61,106 nucleotides of DNA from Clostridia bacterium. GTDB taxonomy: Bacteria; Bacillota; Clostridia; Oscillospirales; Acutalibacteraceae. Position 1 is the first letter of the stretch. Each line of letters opens with the position of its first letter. Below are positions 60,926-61,106 of the stretch, piece after piece. The notes under the pieces were generated by a model. That model was not told where the DNA came from. It saw nothing but the letters and a program-made list of their open reading frames with translations, and did not search any database. A program made the translations under genes and the position numbers. The stretch is taken from NCBI GenBank assembly GCA_017397125.1, contig JAFQKB010000001.1, forward strand, positions 1 through 61,106, in the 5' to 3' direction.

Positions 60926-61106
60926 TTAGTTCTCGCTGAAGATCACGGTCACGTCGGGGTGCAGCTGCAGGATGGAGGCGGGCACCTGGGGGTCGATGGG
61001 GCCGAAAAAGGCCTTTTCGATGATGGCCTTTTTGGCGGCGCCGTTGGCGATGAGCAGCACCTTTTTGGCCTGCATGATGGACTGCATACCCATGGTGATG
61101 GCGGTC
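60926..61106 (-). CDS. nagB: Glucosamine-6-phosphate deaminase, C-terminal fragment
   Basis: The last 59 codons are visible, with the TAA at 60926; the start lies beyond the right edge. The sequence (TAITMGMQSIMQAKKVLLIANG, then KAIIEKAFFGPIDPQVPAS and LQLHPDVTVIFSEN) matches the C-terminal part of NagB, including the helix after the active-site lid and the final LQLH strand. NagB turns glucosamine-6-phosphate into fructose-6-phosphate and ammonia, the last step of amino-sugar use. It is well separated from the glycan locus, so a link is only suggestive. Confidence 0.88.
   Translation of the reverse strand, partial: TAITMGMQSIMQAKKVLLIANGAAKKAIIEKAFFGPIDPQVPASILQLHPDVTVIFSEN

Overview
The window looks like a chromosome segment from a gut-type Gram-positive Firmicute, probably a Clostridia member (Oscillospiraceae/Ruminococcaceae-like). 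This is inferred from G+C-rich coding DNA, strong AGGAGG-type ribosome sites, sigma-A promoters in A+T-rich gaps, lipobox lipoproteins and Gram-positive cell-wall-binding repeats. About 48 kb is a glycan-use locus. The rest holds drug-exporter-type ABC operons, small regulators and a cut nagB at the right edge. No tRNA, rRNA, CRISPR array, transposase or phage gene was seen.

1-12.7 kb (all minus). One transcript (about 8.35 kb down to the left edge) encodes three paralogous sugar-binding lipoproteins on Thr/Ser/Gly stalks, a secreted clan GH-A-like hydrolase, and a truncated carbohydrate-binding-module (CBM) protein. Similar stem-loops lie in the gap after each binding-protein gene. A second transcript (promoter about 12.77 kb) carries another GH-A-like hydrolase followed by a CBM-only protein, so the hydrolase + CBM-only pair occurs twice.

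12.9-29.7 kb (minus). A long operon from a consensus promoter at 29.67-29.70 kb reads GH2 beta-galactosidase, a CBM/solute-binding fusion, a permease pair, an NHL-TPR-YIP1 membrane protein, a DUF5696-like lipoprotein, a second permease pair and a GH130 mannoside phosphorylase, then a terminator at 14.5 kb. A histidine phosphatase and a metallophosphoesterase follow. No transport ATPase is present, so the permeases must borrow one.

30-48 kb. A divergent two-gene operon (second histidine phosphatase, HAD hydrolase) meets an alkaline-phosphatase lipoprotein. Four giant secreted GH-A-like proteins (about 1,110-1,247 aa) follow, with CBMs and long cysteine-containing cell-wall repeats. Three of the four, and the phosphatase, sit behind a compact terminator/promoter/leader cassette with an 18-bp promoter spacer. 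Together: wall-anchored enzymes cut a glycan, stalked and CBM-fused receptors catch products, permeases import them, and GH2/GH130 split them inside. The many phosphatases hint at a phosphorylated substrate (inference).

48-61 kb. A MarR-controlled heterodimeric ABC exporter operon, a 59-aa winged-helix protein, a lipoprotein, a second ABC exporter pair with tandem operator-like dyads, a REP-like palindrome cluster, an AraC-GNAT fusion, an XRE regulator, a 29-codon gene with its own promoter and terminator, a possible pseudoknot RNA, and the 3' end of nagB.
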